DNA from: Glutamicibacter sp. B1
GTDB lineage: Bacteria > Actinomycetota > Actinomycetes > Actinomycetales > Micrococcaceae
NCBI RefSeq assembly: GCF_039602135.1
Contig: NZ_CP125942.1
Location: 2,666,001 to 2,730,000 of the forward strand
Length of the DNA: 64,000 nt
Reading direction: 5' to 3'
Every line of letters starts with the position of its first letter. Position 1 is the stretch's first letter. A model generated the notes under the pieces. That model had not been told where the DNA came from and did no database searches. It saw only the letters and a list, made by a program, of their open reading frames with translations. The translations under genes and the position numbers were made by a program. This document shows positions 27,928 through 37,072 of this stretch, piece after piece.

Positions 27928-28737
27928 ATGAAGCGCACCATTCCTTTGTTGGCTACCGCCGCAGTTCTTGCCCTGTCCCTGAGCGCCTGCGGTTCTTCCG
28001 GTGGCTCCACCGAGTCATCCACTTCTGAACAGAGCGGTTCGGCTCTGCAAAAGGTGAAGGACGCCGGTGTTTTGACCGTTGGCACCGAGGGAACCTACCG
28101 CCCGTTCTCCTACCACGAAGGTAGCGATCTGACCGGTTACGACGTTGATGTGATCAAGGCCGTCGGTGAAAAGATGGGCGTTGAGGTCAAGTTCCAGGAA
28201 ACTCAGTGGGATGCAATTTTTGCGGGTCTTGATGCCGGACGCTTCGACGTGATCGCCAACCAGGTAGCCATCAACCCAGAGCGTGAAAAGAAGTATCTCT
28301 TCTCCGAGCCATACACCGTTTCTGAGGGCGTCGTGGTGACCAAGAGCGATAACACGGACATCACTTCCTTCGACTCCCTTAAGGGCAAAAAGACCGCGCA
28401 GTCACTGACCAGTAGCTTCTACGAAGCGGCCAAGGCTGCCGGAGCGACCATCGAACCAGTAGAAGGCTGGGCCCAGTCAGTCACCTTGCTCAAGCAGGGT
28501 CGTGTGGATGCCACGGTTAATGACAAGCTGACCTTCTTGGATTCCCAGAAGACTAACCCCGATGACAGCATCAAGATTGCCGCTGAATCCGCGGACAAGA
28601 GCGAATCAGCAGTGACGATGCGCCAGGGCTCCGAGGATCTGCAGAAAGCGATCGATGATGCCTTGGATCAGCTGCGCTCTGACGGCGAACTAGCCACGAT
28701 CTCCGAAAAGTACTTCGGCGAAGACGTCAGCAAATAG
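27928..28737 (+). CDS. amino-acid (probably cystine) ABC transporter substrate-binding lipoprotein
   Basis: A 269-residue lipoprotein with a signal peptide and lipobox LSAC (Cys21). The family-3 binding fold begins GVLTVGTEGTYRPFSYH, with LTGYDVDVIKAVGEKMGV and WDAIFAGLDAGRFDVIANQV, very like cystine-binding TcyA/FliY proteins. Start ATG 27928. It is first of a three-gene unit with permease and ATPase; a hairpin between it and the permease may let the binding protein be made in excess. Confidence 0.88.
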   Translation: MKRTIPLLATAAVLALSLSACGSSGGSTESSTSEQSGSALQKVKDAGVLTVGTEGTYRPFSYHEGSDLTGYDVDVIKAVGEKMGVEVKFQETQWDAIFAGLDAGRFDVIANQVAINPEREKKYLFSEPYTVSEGVVVTKSDNTDITSFDSLKGKKTAQSLTSSFYEAAKAAGATIEPVEGWAQSVTLLKQGRVDATVNDKLTFLDSQKTNPDDSIKIAAESADKSESAVTMRQGSEDLQKAIDDALDQLRSDGELATISEKYFGEDVSK

Positions 28738-28762
28738 CCGACACTTTCCCTAGTGAAACAGT

Positions 28763-28799
28763 AGACTGGCTCCACACGTACCCAGCGTGGGGCCAGTCT
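28763..28799 (+). terminator. partial terminator/attenuating hairpin between binding protein and permease genes
   Basis: The stem AGACTGGC-CCAC pairs with GTGG-GCCAGTCT (one wobble) and is followed by a weak T-containing tail. Such hairpins commonly lower permease and ATPase expression relative to the binding protein. Confidence 0.6.
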
Positions 28800-28820
28800 C
28801 GTTTGTCTCGAAGGTAGCTC

Positions 28821-29486
28821 ATGGATTCGAATTGGCAGTTATTTATCGATTCGCTCTGGCCCTTGGCCAAGGGTGCAATCACCGCAACTATTCCCCTAGC
28901 GCTGATCAGTTTTGCCCTTGGGCTGGCGATCGCCTTGGTCATAGCTTTGATGCGGATCAGCAAGAACCCGGTGCTCTCGGGCATTGCCCGCGTCTACATT
29001 TCGATTATTCGCGGCACTCCCCTGTTGGTGCAGTTATTCGTCATCTTTTATGGCATGCCCTCATTGGGGATCACCATTGATCCTTTGCCCAGTGCAATCA
29101 TCGCCTTCAGCCTGAATATCGGTGGCTACGCGGCCGAAATTATTCGTGCTGCAATCCTCTCCGTTCCTGCAGGGCAGTGGGAAGCGGGTTACACCCTAGG
29201 CATGTCGCGCACGCGCAGCCTCTACCGGCTGATTCTCCCGCAGGCCACCCGCGTGGCGATCCCACCACTGTCTAATTCCTTCATCTCACTGGTGAAGGAC
29301 ACCTCACTTGCTTCGACCATTCTGGTCACCGAAATGTTCCGCAAGGCCCAGGAAATCACGGCATCAACCTATGAGTTCATGCTGTTGTACTGTGAAGCGG
29401 CCGCAATCTACTGGGTGATCTGTCTGTTGCTCTCCGCCCTGCAAAATTCTGTTGAAGGAAGGCTGGAAAAGTATGTCGCAAAATAG
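28821..29486 (+). CDS. amino-acid ABC transporter permease
   Basis: A 221-residue inner-membrane permease of the HisM/TcyB type with about five helices. The GTPLLVQLFVIFYGMP element is near residue 60 and the ATPase-coupling EAA loop near the middle (EAGYTLGMSRTRSLYRLILPQA). Together with the flanking genes it forms a complete importer, probably for cystine. Confidence 0.9.
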   Translation: MDSNWQLFIDSLWPLAKGAITATIPLALISFALGLAIALVIALMRISKNPVLSGIARVYISIIRGTPLLVQLFVIFYGMPSLGITIDPLPSAIIAFSLNIGGYAAEIIRAAILSVPAGQWEAGYTLGMSRTRSLYRLILPQATRVAIPPLSNSFISLVKDTSLASTILVTEMFRKAQEITASTYEFMLLYCEAAAIYWVICLLLSALQNSVEGRLEKYVAK

Positions 29487-30240
29487 CTCAACCTTGCTCA
29501 GCGTCACCGGCCTACACAAGGCATTTGGTGAGAACCAAGTTCTCAAGGGCATTGATTTTACTGTCCACTCCGGTGAAGTTGTTGCGCTCATCGGCCCTTC
29601 GGGTTCAGGCAAAACGACCGCATTGCGGTGCTTGAACGGACTCGAAATCGCTGACGTGGGAACCGTCGCTTTCCACGGTGGACCGCAGGTGAACTTCGAT
29701 GCCAAGACCAAAACCAAACAGGCGCAGATTCTCCGGGAACGTTCGGCGATGGTCTTCCAGGGCCACCATCTTTTCCCGCATCTTACGGTGCTACAAAATG
29801 TCACCATCGGACCTATCGAGGTGCAGAAACGCCCTAAGAATCAGGTTCTCGAAGAAGCCCGCAAGCTCTTAGACCGAGTTGGTCTGGGAGCGAAGGCTGA
29901 CGCCTACCCGAATTCGCTCTCCGGTGGTCAACAGCAACGCGTGGGAATTGTTCGTGCCCTGATGCAGCAACCGGATTTGCTGCTCTTTGATGAACCCACC
30001 AGCGCGCTTGATCCCGAACTCGTCGGTGAGGTGCTCAGCGTGATCAAGGAACTCGCCCAAGAGGGCTGGTCCATGGTGCTGGTAACGCACGAGTTAGCCT
30101 TCGCCAGAGACGTGGCCGACACGGTCGTTTTTATGGACGGCGGTGTCGTCGTGGAATCTGGGGCAGCGGACCAAGTTTTGTCGACCCCAACAAATCCTCG
30201 TACCCAAGCTTTCGTTCAACGTCTTTTGCACCCGTTCTAG
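29473..30240 (+). CDS. amino-acid ABC transporter ATP-binding protein
   Basis: A 255-residue ATPase with Walker A GPSGSGKTT at 41-49, Q-loop FQGHHLF, signature LSGGQQQR and Walker B LLLFDEPTSAL. Start ATG 29473 lies inside the permease gene, 14 bases before its end; the in-frame codon at 29452 would lengthen the overlap. Last gene of the importer. Confidence 0.92.
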   Translation: MSQNSSTLLSVTGLHKAFGENQVLKGIDFTVHSGEVVALIGPSGSGKTTALRCLNGLEIADVGTVAFHGGPQVNFDAKTKTKQAQILRERSAMVFQGHHLFPHLTVLQNVTIGPIEVQKRPKNQVLEEARKLLDRVGLGAKADAYPNSLSGGQQQRVGIVRALMQQPDLLLFDEPTSALDPELVGEVLSVIKELAQEGWSMVLVTHELAFARDVADTVVFMDGGVVVESGAADQVLSTPTNPRTQAFVQRLLHPF

Positions 30241-30258
30241 AAAGCATAGAGTACTGCT

Positions 30259-31803
30259 ATGACCCAGGATACAAATGCATTGCTGACCAGCCTCGTCGAA
30301 GGCTACAACTTTTCTACGGACGGCCTTGATCTCGGTGTAGCCCTGATTGATGGTAAGCCAGAGCCAACCGCACCGATCCGGTTGCCACTGAAGATGCTCA
30401 ACCGTCACGGTCTGGTGGCCGGTGCCACCGGTACAGGTAAGACTGTGACCCTACAGCTGATGGCAGAACAACTGAGCAAGGCCGGGGTCCCGGTCTTCTT
30501 AGCAGACGTTAAAGGCGACCTCTCAGGTCTAGCTCAGGCCGCCGAAGGCTCGGAAAAGCTCACGGCTCGTTTAGCTGAAATGGGCAAGGAATTCTCGCCT
30601 CGCGCCAACCCTGTCGAGTTCCTTTCCTTGGGTGAAGGAACTCATGGAACCCCGGTGCGTGCCAGCGTTGATGCCTTCGGCCCGATCCTGTTGGCTCGTG
30701 TCCTGGAACTGAATGAAACGCAGGAAGAATGCTTGCAGCTGATCTTCCACTACGCAGACTCTAATAAACTCCCACTTGATGATCTGAGCGATGTAAAGTC
30801 CGTCATCAGCTTCCTAGTCAGTGATGCTGGTGCCGAAGCGCTGAAGAATCTTGGCGGTGTTTCTGCCTCCACCGCGTCGGTGATCTTGCGTGGCATTACG
30901 ATCATGCAGACCCAGGGGTTGGATCAGTTCTTTGGACAGCCGGAGTTTGATACCGCCGACTTCTTGCAGGTTCGCGAAGACGGTAGCGGCGTCATCAACG
31001 TCTTGGAACTGCCCTCAGTGAATAAACAGCCCATGCTGTTTTCGACGTTCCTCATGTGGCTCTTGGCAGACCTCTTTGAAGACTTGCCCGAAGCCGGCGA
31101 CCTGGACAAGCCGAAGCTGGTGTTCTTCCTTGACGAAGCGCACCTGCTCTTCAAGGACGCTACCAAGGCCTTCACCGATGCCATTATCAATACGGTGCGT
31201 TTGATTCGTTCCAAGGGTGTGGGGTTGTTCTTCATCACCCAGTCCCCTACCGATCTGCCCGATGAAGTACTCGGCCAGCTGGGTAACCGTATTCAGCATG
31301 CGGTGCGCGTGTTCACCGCCAAGGATCAAAGTGCGCTGAAGAAGATCATCAAGACCTTCCCGGAAAATGGTGTTGATTTGCAAGAGGCCCTCACCCAGGC
31401 GGGTGTTGGCGAGGCAGTGATCACGGTGCTTAGTGAAAAGGGGGCCCCGACCCCGGTAGCTTGGACCAAGATGTCTTCGCCAGGATCGGTCATCGGGCCG
31501 GCCTCGGCTGAAGTAGTGGATACCAATTTGAAGGCTTCCCCTTTGGCCTCGCGCTATGCCACCGCCGTAGACCGTGAGTCCGCTCGTGAGATGCTCGAAG
31601 CTAAGGCACAGGGTGCGGTGCCAGAAACCGCTCCAGAACCTCAGGCACCAGTCGAAGCTCCACCAGCTCCGGCACCTCGACAGCAGCGCGCGCCAAAGGC
31701 CGAACCAAATCCCATGATGGACATGGCCATGGATGCTGCATCAATGATCGGGCGCGAACTGCTGCGAGGCATGTTTGGCAACCGAAAGCGTCGCCGTCGT
31801 TAG
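30259..31803 (+). CDS. HerA-like ATPase of the DUF853/YjgR family
   Basis: A 514-residue P-loop ATPase of the FtsK/HerA class: Walker A GATGTGKT at 55-62, Walker B KLVFFLDEAHLLF, sensor-like FITQSPTDLP and an arginine in GNRIQHAVRVFT. A Pro/Ala-rich linker and a short basic end (GNRKRRRR) follow. Homologues are widespread and usually called helicase HerA-like; the substrate is not established. It starts 18 bp after the transporter ATPase gene and may be read from the same promoter. Confidence 0.88.
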   Translation: MTQDTNALLTSLVEGYNFSTDGLDLGVALIDGKPEPTAPIRLPLKMLNRHGLVAGATGTGKTVTLQLMAEQLSKAGVPVFLADVKGDLSGLAQAAEGSEKLTARLAEMGKEFSPRANPVEFLSLGEGTHGTPVRASVDAFGPILLARVLELNETQEECLQLIFHYADSNKLPLDDLSDVKSVISFLVSDAGAEALKNLGGVSASTASVILRGITIMQTQGLDQFFGQPEFDTADFLQVREDGSGVINVLELPSVNKQPMLFSTFLMWLLADLFEDLPEAGDLDKPKLVFFLDEAHLLFKDATKAFTDAIINTVRLIRSKGVGLFFITQSPTDLPDEVLGQLGNRIQHAVRVFTAKDQSALKKIIKTFPENGVDLQEALTQAGVGEAVITVLSEKGAPTPVAWTKMSSPGSVIGPASAEVVDTNLKASPLASRYATAVDRESAREMLEAKAQGAVPETAPEPQAPVEAPPAPAPRQQRAPKAEPNPMMDMAMDAASMIGRELLRGMFGNRKRRRR

Positions 31804-31869
31804 TAAGATCCGCCGTTTTTTACCTGCCAGTTAGAGTCTGGAGCCCGAAACCAGATAGCCTAGCTACTG

Positions 31870-32892
31870 ATGAAAACTCCTAACTCCACGCCGATCACCG
31901 CCACCCGCTTGGCCCTTCGTTGGACCCTTGCTGCGGTGGCGGTGCTCGTTCTGGCTGTTGCCGGCGTGATTATCGCTAATCGCACCCTGTTTTCCCCTTC
32001 ACACGAGGTCAAGCTCCTGCAGCGTTACCTCGCCGATGGTGAAGGGGCCAAAGCCTTGGGTCTAATGAAAGCGCAGGTCCCTGAGGGTGACGCGGTGGCC
32101 CTGAACGGTGAAGTGCTCAAACGCACGCAGTCCGGCATTACTGATTTCAGCGTTGATAAGCCCCAGGAAGTGGAGCGTGACAGTGAACTGCGCACCGTCA
32201 CCGCTCATTACAAGGCCACGGGCGTGGAGCAACAGTCCACCTACACCCTGCGTCATGCAGGCAAGTCGTGGCTGTTTTTTGATCAGTGGGAGTTTGAACC
32301 TTCCACCCTGCCCAGTGTGAAGATCAAGGCGAACACGGTTAATGAGGTAGCCGTGAACGAGCAAAAGATCCCGCTGGTGGCCGGGGTCAGTTCCCTGCCG
32401 GTGTTCTATCCTTCGGTGCTCGATGCAAGTTTTAGCACCAAGAACTTTTCCGCGGATACTCGTGGCGTCGTGGTGACAAAGCCTGCGAAAGATCCAGTAG
32501 AGATTTCGTTGAAAACCCAGCCGACCAAGGCCTTCGTTGCTGCCATCAACACCCAGGTCAAAAAATATCTTGACGGATGCGCCAGCCAGCAGGTCCTCAT
32601 GCCTTCGGGCTGCCCGTTCGCCTACAACACCTCGGCCAGGGTCGATTCCTCCACGATCAAATGGAACATTAACAACTATCCGACGATCGATGTCAGCTAC
32701 TACAACGGCGCGTGGGTACTCTCACCGCTGAAGACCACCGCTACGCTGACGCTCACCGAGCAAGACCTACGCACCGGTGCCAAGGAAAAGAAAACCGTCA
32801 AGGACACCTACTCCTTCACCGCTGACCTGACGACCAGCACCACCGAAGTCTCAGTGGTTCCAGTGGCTGGTGGCGAACAGGTCGCACAGTAA
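31870..32892 (+). CDS. membrane-anchored extracytoplasmic protein of unknown function
   Basis: A 340-residue protein with one transmembrane helix at about residues 18-40 and the rest outside. A region near residues 45-145 (LLQRYLADGEGAKAL, then TAHYKATGVEQQSTYTL, then WLFFDQWEF) looks like a small NTF2/DUF4878-type fold. Two cysteines (CASQQVLMPSGC) may form a disulfide. No catalytic motif seen; I do not recognise a named family. It is convergent with the next MFS gene. Confidence 0.72.
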   Translation: MKTPNSTPITATRLALRWTLAAVAVLVLAVAGVIIANRTLFSPSHEVKLLQRYLADGEGAKALGLMKAQVPEGDAVALNGEVLKRTQSGITDFSVDKPQEVERDSELRTVTAHYKATGVEQQSTYTLRHAGKSWLFFDQWEFEPSTLPSVKIKANTVNEVAVNEQKIPLVAGVSSLPVFYPSVLDASFSTKNFSADTRGVVVTKPAKDPVEISLKTQPTKAFVAAINTQVKKYLDGCASQQVLMPSGCPFAYNTSARVDSSTIKWNINNYPTIDVSYYNGAWVLSPLKTTATLTLTEQDLRTGAKEKKTVKDTYSFTADLTTSTTEVSVVPVAGGEQVAQ

Positions 32893-32901
32893 CGCTCGAT
32901 C

Positions 32902-34152
32902 TTAGCGACCGAGCATTTCGCGGAATTGGTAGCGTAGTGGCACCGCATTGGTCTTAAATTTTTGCCATAAGAACAGTGCTAGCAAACTGGCCAGCAGTGA
33001 CAGCACCGCGCCGATGGACACGGCCATCTGCGTACCAAAAAGCTCAGCGAACCAGCCCACCAGTGGCGAACCGATCGGTGTACCTCCCTGTACCACCATC
33101 AAATACAGGGCCAATACCCGGGCTCGATACTGCCCTGGCACTGACATCTGCACCATAGTGTTGCAGCTGTTAAGGAAGGTCAGCGCGCCCAATCCGACCG
33201 GGATGAGCATGAGCGCAAAGAGCAGGTAATTGGGCATCCACGCACTAGCCAAAGCAGCGATGCCAAAGAACACGCCTCCGCCAATAAGGAAACGCCAGCG
33301 CGGGGCCGAACGTCGTGCCGCCAGTAGTGCCCCGGCAAATGTTCCCACCGCCATGATGCTGCCCAAAATGCCGTACTCGCCCGCGCCCACGCCATACACT
33401 TCGGTGGCCATCAGCGCGTTGGTGAGCTGGAAGTTCAGCCCGAAGGTGCCAATGATGAAGGCGAGGAAGAAGATTAGGAGCAGGTCCTTGCGGCCTTTAA
33501 CGTAGCTCAGCCCCTCGCGGACCTGTCCCTTGGCCCGGACCACCGGTGTGGTGGGGTGTAGCGCATCCTTGCGCATGAACACCAGCGAGATGATCACCGC
33601 GAGGAAGGAGGCACCGTTGAGTAAAAATGCCAGTCCGGTGCCGACCAGTGCGATCACTGCCCCGGCAATACCGGGGCCAGCGAGGCGGGCCAAGTTGAAG
33701 TTGGCGCTGTTCAACGCCACCGCGTTAGCCAGGTGAGATTTGGGGACGACCTCGGAAACGAAGGCCTGACGGGCCGGAGCGTCAAAGGAGGCCCCCACGC
33801 CGAGTAATCCTGCCAGGACATACACGTGCCACAGCTGGGCCGAGTCGGTGACCACCAGTACGCCGAGGATCAGTGCGCACAAGCCCATGAAGCTTTGGGT
33901 CACCATCAGCAGGTGGCGTTTATTGCATCGGTCGGCGATCAGTCCCGCATAGGGTGCCAGGACAAGAACCGGTAAGAATTGTAGGCCGGTGGTGATGCCG
34001 GTGGCGACAGCGTCGTGGTCGGTGAGTTCGGTCAGTACCAGCCAGTCTTGAGCAACCCTTTGCATCCAGGTGCCGATATTTGAGACCAAAGCACCGATGA
34101 TCCACAACCGGTAGTTGGGAATTTCCAATGCCCGGAACATTTTCGCTGCCAT
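32902..34152 (-). CDS. MFS transporter (EntS/multidrug-like)
   Basis: A 416-residue, twelve-helix exporter. The opening MFRALEIPNYRLWIIGALVSNIG and the DAPARQAFVSEVVPKSHLANAVALNSANFN stretch are typical of the EntS-like MFS_3 group that exports siderophores, macrolides or other compounds. Start ATG 34152. It is 9 bp from the convergent unknown gene and separated from the NHL gene by a strong terminator. Substrate unknown. Confidence 0.87.
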   Translation of the reverse strand: MAAKMFRALEIPNYRLWIIGALVSNIGTWMQRVAQDWLVLTELTDHDAVATGITTGLQFLPVLVLAPYAGLIADRCNKRHLLMVTQSFMGLCALILGVLVVTDSAQLWHVYVLAGLLGVGASFDAPARQAFVSEVVPKSHLANAVALNSANFNLARLAGPGIAGAVIALVGTGLAFLLNGASFLAVIISLVFMRKDALHPTTPVVRAKGQVREGLSYVKGRKDLLLIFFLAFIIGTFGLNFQLTNALMATEVYGVGAGEYGILGSIMAVGTFAGALLAARRSAPRWRFLIGGGVFFGIAALASAWMPNYLLFALMLIPVGLGALTFLNSCNTMVQMSVPGQYRARVLALYLMVVQGGTPIGSPLVGWFAELFGTQMAVSIGAVLSLLASLLALFLWQKFKTNAVPLRYQFREMLGR

Positions 34153-34202
34153 AAACTCTCGCCGGATCCCTCCGGTGCCTCCCGCATTCCAGTCTAATGC
34201 GA

Positions 34203-34245
34203 CACAGCGGGGAATGCTGAGGTTTCCTCTGCATTCCCCGCTGTG
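34203..34245 (-). terminator. intrinsic terminator after the thioredoxin-NHL gene
   Basis: A perfect 15-bp stem (34203-34217 with 34231-34245) closes a loop that can pair further (GAGG/CCTC). It lies just beyond the stop of the thioredoxin-NHL gene. Confidence 0.75.
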
Positions 34246-34268
34246 AGGTTCACACCGGTGTGCGTTGC

Positions 34269-36173
34269 TTAGTTCACGCCACGAAGGTCAAGCAATAGTT
34301 CGCTCTCGCCCTCGGCATCCAGTACTACCGGAATACCCCAGTCCTGCTGGTACAGGTGGCAGGCCGCATGATCTGGGATCTCGCCACCTGGCTCACCATC
34401 ACAGGCTGCGGCACGAGCAGTAATGTGCAGTACGCCGTCGGCCACCTCGGGGTTCAGCTTGAGGGTTCGAGTCAGACCAACCGAGGTTCCACCGCCGTCC
34501 AAAAGCAGTTCTTCTGGGCTGGAAGAAATCTTCAGCTGGGTTGGGTCGCCCCAACGGTCATCGAGCTTCTGCCCCTTCGGAGCGGCAAAACGCACGACAA
34601 TCTCGTGGTTGCCAGCCTGCACGCGGGTCTTGGGGCGTTGGGTCTGGCTGGCGCCCTCATCAACGACCAAAGCCTCGGCAGGGATCGGGATACGCACCAG
34701 CTGGTGGGTGTTGGTTTCCACCACCAGCAGTACCGGATCACCGTCAACGGAAGTATCCACCAGCACGTCGGCTGGCTCCTTGAGCCCCTTGGCCAAGGTG
34801 GTCACGGTCTTGGTGGCCGGATCAAAGCGGCGCACTGCCCCGTTGTAGGAGTCGGCGACCGCCACCGAATGATCGGGCAATACTGCCACACCCAGTGGGT
34901 GCTGCAGGCGGGCCTGCTCGGCCTGGCCATCACGGAATCCGAAGTCGAACAGGCCGGTACCGATCGCGGTATTCACGCTGATCGCTTCACCCTCGGCGAC
35001 CTCGATCCAGCGCAGCGCGCTGGTCTCCGAATCGGCGATCCAGATGTTCTCGCCATCTAAGGCCAGGCCCGAAGACTGAGCGAACCAGGCTTCCTCTGGC
35101 TTGCCATCGTTCAGGCCTTCCAGTCCGGTGCCGGCAAAGACCGACACGGCGCTGGTACGTGGATCGAAAGCAAAAATCTGGTGGGTTCCAGCCATCGCAA
35201 CGATGACCTTGCCCGATGGGTGGTAGAGCACATCCCATGGCGAGGAGAGCGAAATGTTGGTGGCGTCGGTGCCCAGCTGGGTTGGCTGAACTTCCTGACG
35301 GGCATTCTCGGTATCCAGCAGGCGCTGCACCCCGTTGCCGGCTAGGGTGCCTACCGCACCGGTGCTCAGGTTCACCGAACGCAGTCGGTGGTTCACGGTA
35401 TCGGCGACGATCACGTCGTAGCCCACCTCGGTGGCCAGTTCGGCTGGCAGAGCGGTCAGGCCCTGCAGCTCGTTAAACTGTGCGCTGTCAGCGTCCCCGT
35501 CGGCGTAACCTTTGGTGCCCGTACCGATGGTGCGGATAACCTCGAAGTTTGCATCCAGTTCCACCAGGCGGTGGTGGCCGGAATCGCCCACCAAGAAGTT
35601 GCCGTTCTCCAAGGCGATGGCCTTGCCCGGGAAGCGCAGGTCACCTTCGCGAGCTTCAGGAGCAACGTAGGGTCCGTCGCCACGGTGCAAGGTGCCCTTG
35701 GCTTCGTGCTCGGCGATCAGTTCTTCCACCAGCGAGCCTAGTCCCTGGGCGTGGCCCTCACCGGAGAGGTGCGCCACGATGTAGCCTTCAGGGTCCAGGA
35801 CCACCAGGGTTGGCCAGGCGCGGGCGCCGTAGGCCTGCCAGGTGACCAGCTCTGGGTCATCGAGGACCGGGTGATGGATTTCATAGCGTTCCACGGCTGC
35901 GGCCAAGGCATCTGGGTCTGCTTCGTGTTCAAATTTTGGCGAGTGCACACCCACGGTGACCAGCACGTCCGAGTACTGCTCCTCCAAGGGGCGCAGTTCA
36001 TCGAGTACGTGCAGGCAGTTGATGCAGCAGAAGGTCCAGAAGTCCAGGAGCACGATCTTACCGCGCAGGGCTTCAAGGTCCAGCTGTTTACCGCCGGTAT
36101 TCAGCCAGTTACGCCCCAGCAATTCGCTGGCGCGTACCTTGTAATTGGCGCGGACGGATTCTGTTGCGCTCAT
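34269..36173 (-). CDS. thioredoxin-like and NHL-repeat protein (NHLRC2-like)
   Basis: A 634-residue protein with an N-terminal thioredoxin-like domain (about 1-160) and an NHL-type beta-propeller (about 190-500), followed by a beta-rich C-terminal domain. The redox motif is FWTFCCINC (CxxC Cys50-Cys53), the same form as in animal NHLRC2. No signal peptide is seen, so it is probably cytoplasmic. Start ATG 36173 follows AAAGGA; the ATG two codons upstream is too close to that site. It lies next to the copper genes but has its own terminator, so a link is speculative. Confidence 0.87.
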   Translation of the reverse strand: MSATESVRANYKVRASELLGRNWLNTGGKQLDLEALRGKIVLLDFWTFCCINCLHVLDELRPLEEQYSDVLVTVGVHSPKFEHEADPDALAAAVERYEIHHPVLDDPELVTWQAYGARAWPTLVVLDPEGYIVAHLSGEGHAQGLGSLVEELIAEHEAKGTLHRGDGPYVAPEAREGDLRFPGKAIALENGNFLVGDSGHHRLVELDANFEVIRTIGTGTKGYADGDADSAQFNELQGLTALPAELATEVGYDVIVADTVNHRLRSVNLSTGAVGTLAGNGVQRLLDTENARQEVQPTQLGTDATNISLSSPWDVLYHPSGKVIVAMAGTHQIFAFDPRTSAVSVFAGTGLEGLNDGKPEEAWFAQSSGLALDGENIWIADSETSALRWIEVAEGEAISVNTAIGTGLFDFGFRDGQAEQARLQHPLGVAVLPDHSVAVADSYNGAVRRFDPATKTVTTLAKGLKEPADVLVDTSVDGDPVLLVVETNTHQLVRIPIPAEALVVDEGASQTQRPKTRVQAGNHEIVVRFAAPKGQKLDDRWGDPTQLKISSSPEELLLDGGGTSVGLTRTLKLNPEVADGVLHITARAAACDGEPGGEIPDHAACHLYQQDWGIPVVLDAEGESELLLDLRGVN

Positions 36174-36322
36174 TCTCATCCTTTCGCAGTTGCCGTGGTA
36201 CGGCAGGTAGACCTTTATTATCGGCCACGGTGTGGTGCTGTCCTAAACGGTGTTAAGGAACATTGAGGTGCAACCTCGCTGACGTGGCTTCTATTCCGCA
36301 AGGTATTCCGACGGGTATTCGG

Positions 36323-37072
36323 TTAGGGCAGTTGCGAGATGGCCGCGTTCATCACGTTCGTGGCCACCTCGTTAAACTTTGTATCCGAGAGTTCGGTGGC
36401 AGACACGAAGGAAACCATCACCGCATACTCGCTGGTCTTTTTGATCAGCACCAACGAATTCTGCGCATAGTCCCCGTTCCGGCTGTAGTACAGGGAGGAA
36501 TCCGCAGCCTCAACCTTAGGGTCGGAGAACTTCAGGGTTTCGGTGTAGTCCATGCCGTTGAGCTTGACCGACTGACACTTATCCAAGATCGTGGCCACAT
36601 TCGCATTGTGCGCTTCTAAAGCAGACTCTCCGTCATCCCCGAGCTTCGCGACCTCCACCGAACCGGTGATCGTTTGGTTCTCATTGGTGAAATCCGTGCG
36701 GGCCGATTCGGTGCCCATTTGCACCGGTGACCAGTTCAGGTCATTAATCGGGGTCGAACACTGGGCAGGCAACACCACAATGTCCTTGAGCGTATCGGTG
36801 GGCGCGGTGGCCAAGGCTTCAAGGTCCTTGCCCTGAATTTTGGCGCTGCTCGGGAAACCTAATTGGGCGGCGATGACCGCACCGGCGGTGGTGGCCACCT
36901 GCGCCGTGGTCATCTCCTGCGAAGTTTCGCTCGGGCTGGGGCTAGCAGTACCTTGGGCTGCTATCTTATGGGTTTCGTCGTCCGGCATTTCTGCCTGGGT
37001 TGATGAGCAGGCGCTGAGCGCCAGCACGGTGCATAGGGCCAGCGGTAGGGCAGCCATGAGTGGTTTAGGCAT
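36323..37072 (-). CDS. lipoprotein of unknown function
   Basis: A 249-residue lipoprotein: signal peptide with lipobox LSAC near residue 22, a Thr/Ser/Pro-rich linker, then a globular domain with two cysteines (LPAQCSTPIND and LDKCQSV) that may pair. The domain resembles the extracellular sensor-type lipoproteins of actinobacteria, but I cannot name it. Start ATG 37072 lies inside the end of the CopD-CtaG gene (8-bp overlap), so it is the last gene of the copper unit. An alternative in-frame start at 37165 would hide the signal peptide. Confidence 0.75.
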   Translation of the reverse strand: MPKPLMAALPLALCTVLALSACSSTQAEMPDDETHKIAAQGTASPSPSETSQEMTTAQVATTAGAVIAAQLGFPSSAKIQGKDLEALATAPTDTLKDIVVLPAQCSTPINDLNWSPVQMGTESARTDFTNENQTITGSVEVAKLGDDGESALEAHNANVATILDKCQSVKLNGMDYTETLKFSDPKVEAADSSLYYSRNGDYAQNSLVLIKKTSEYAVMVSFVSATELSDTKFNEVATNVMNAAISQLP

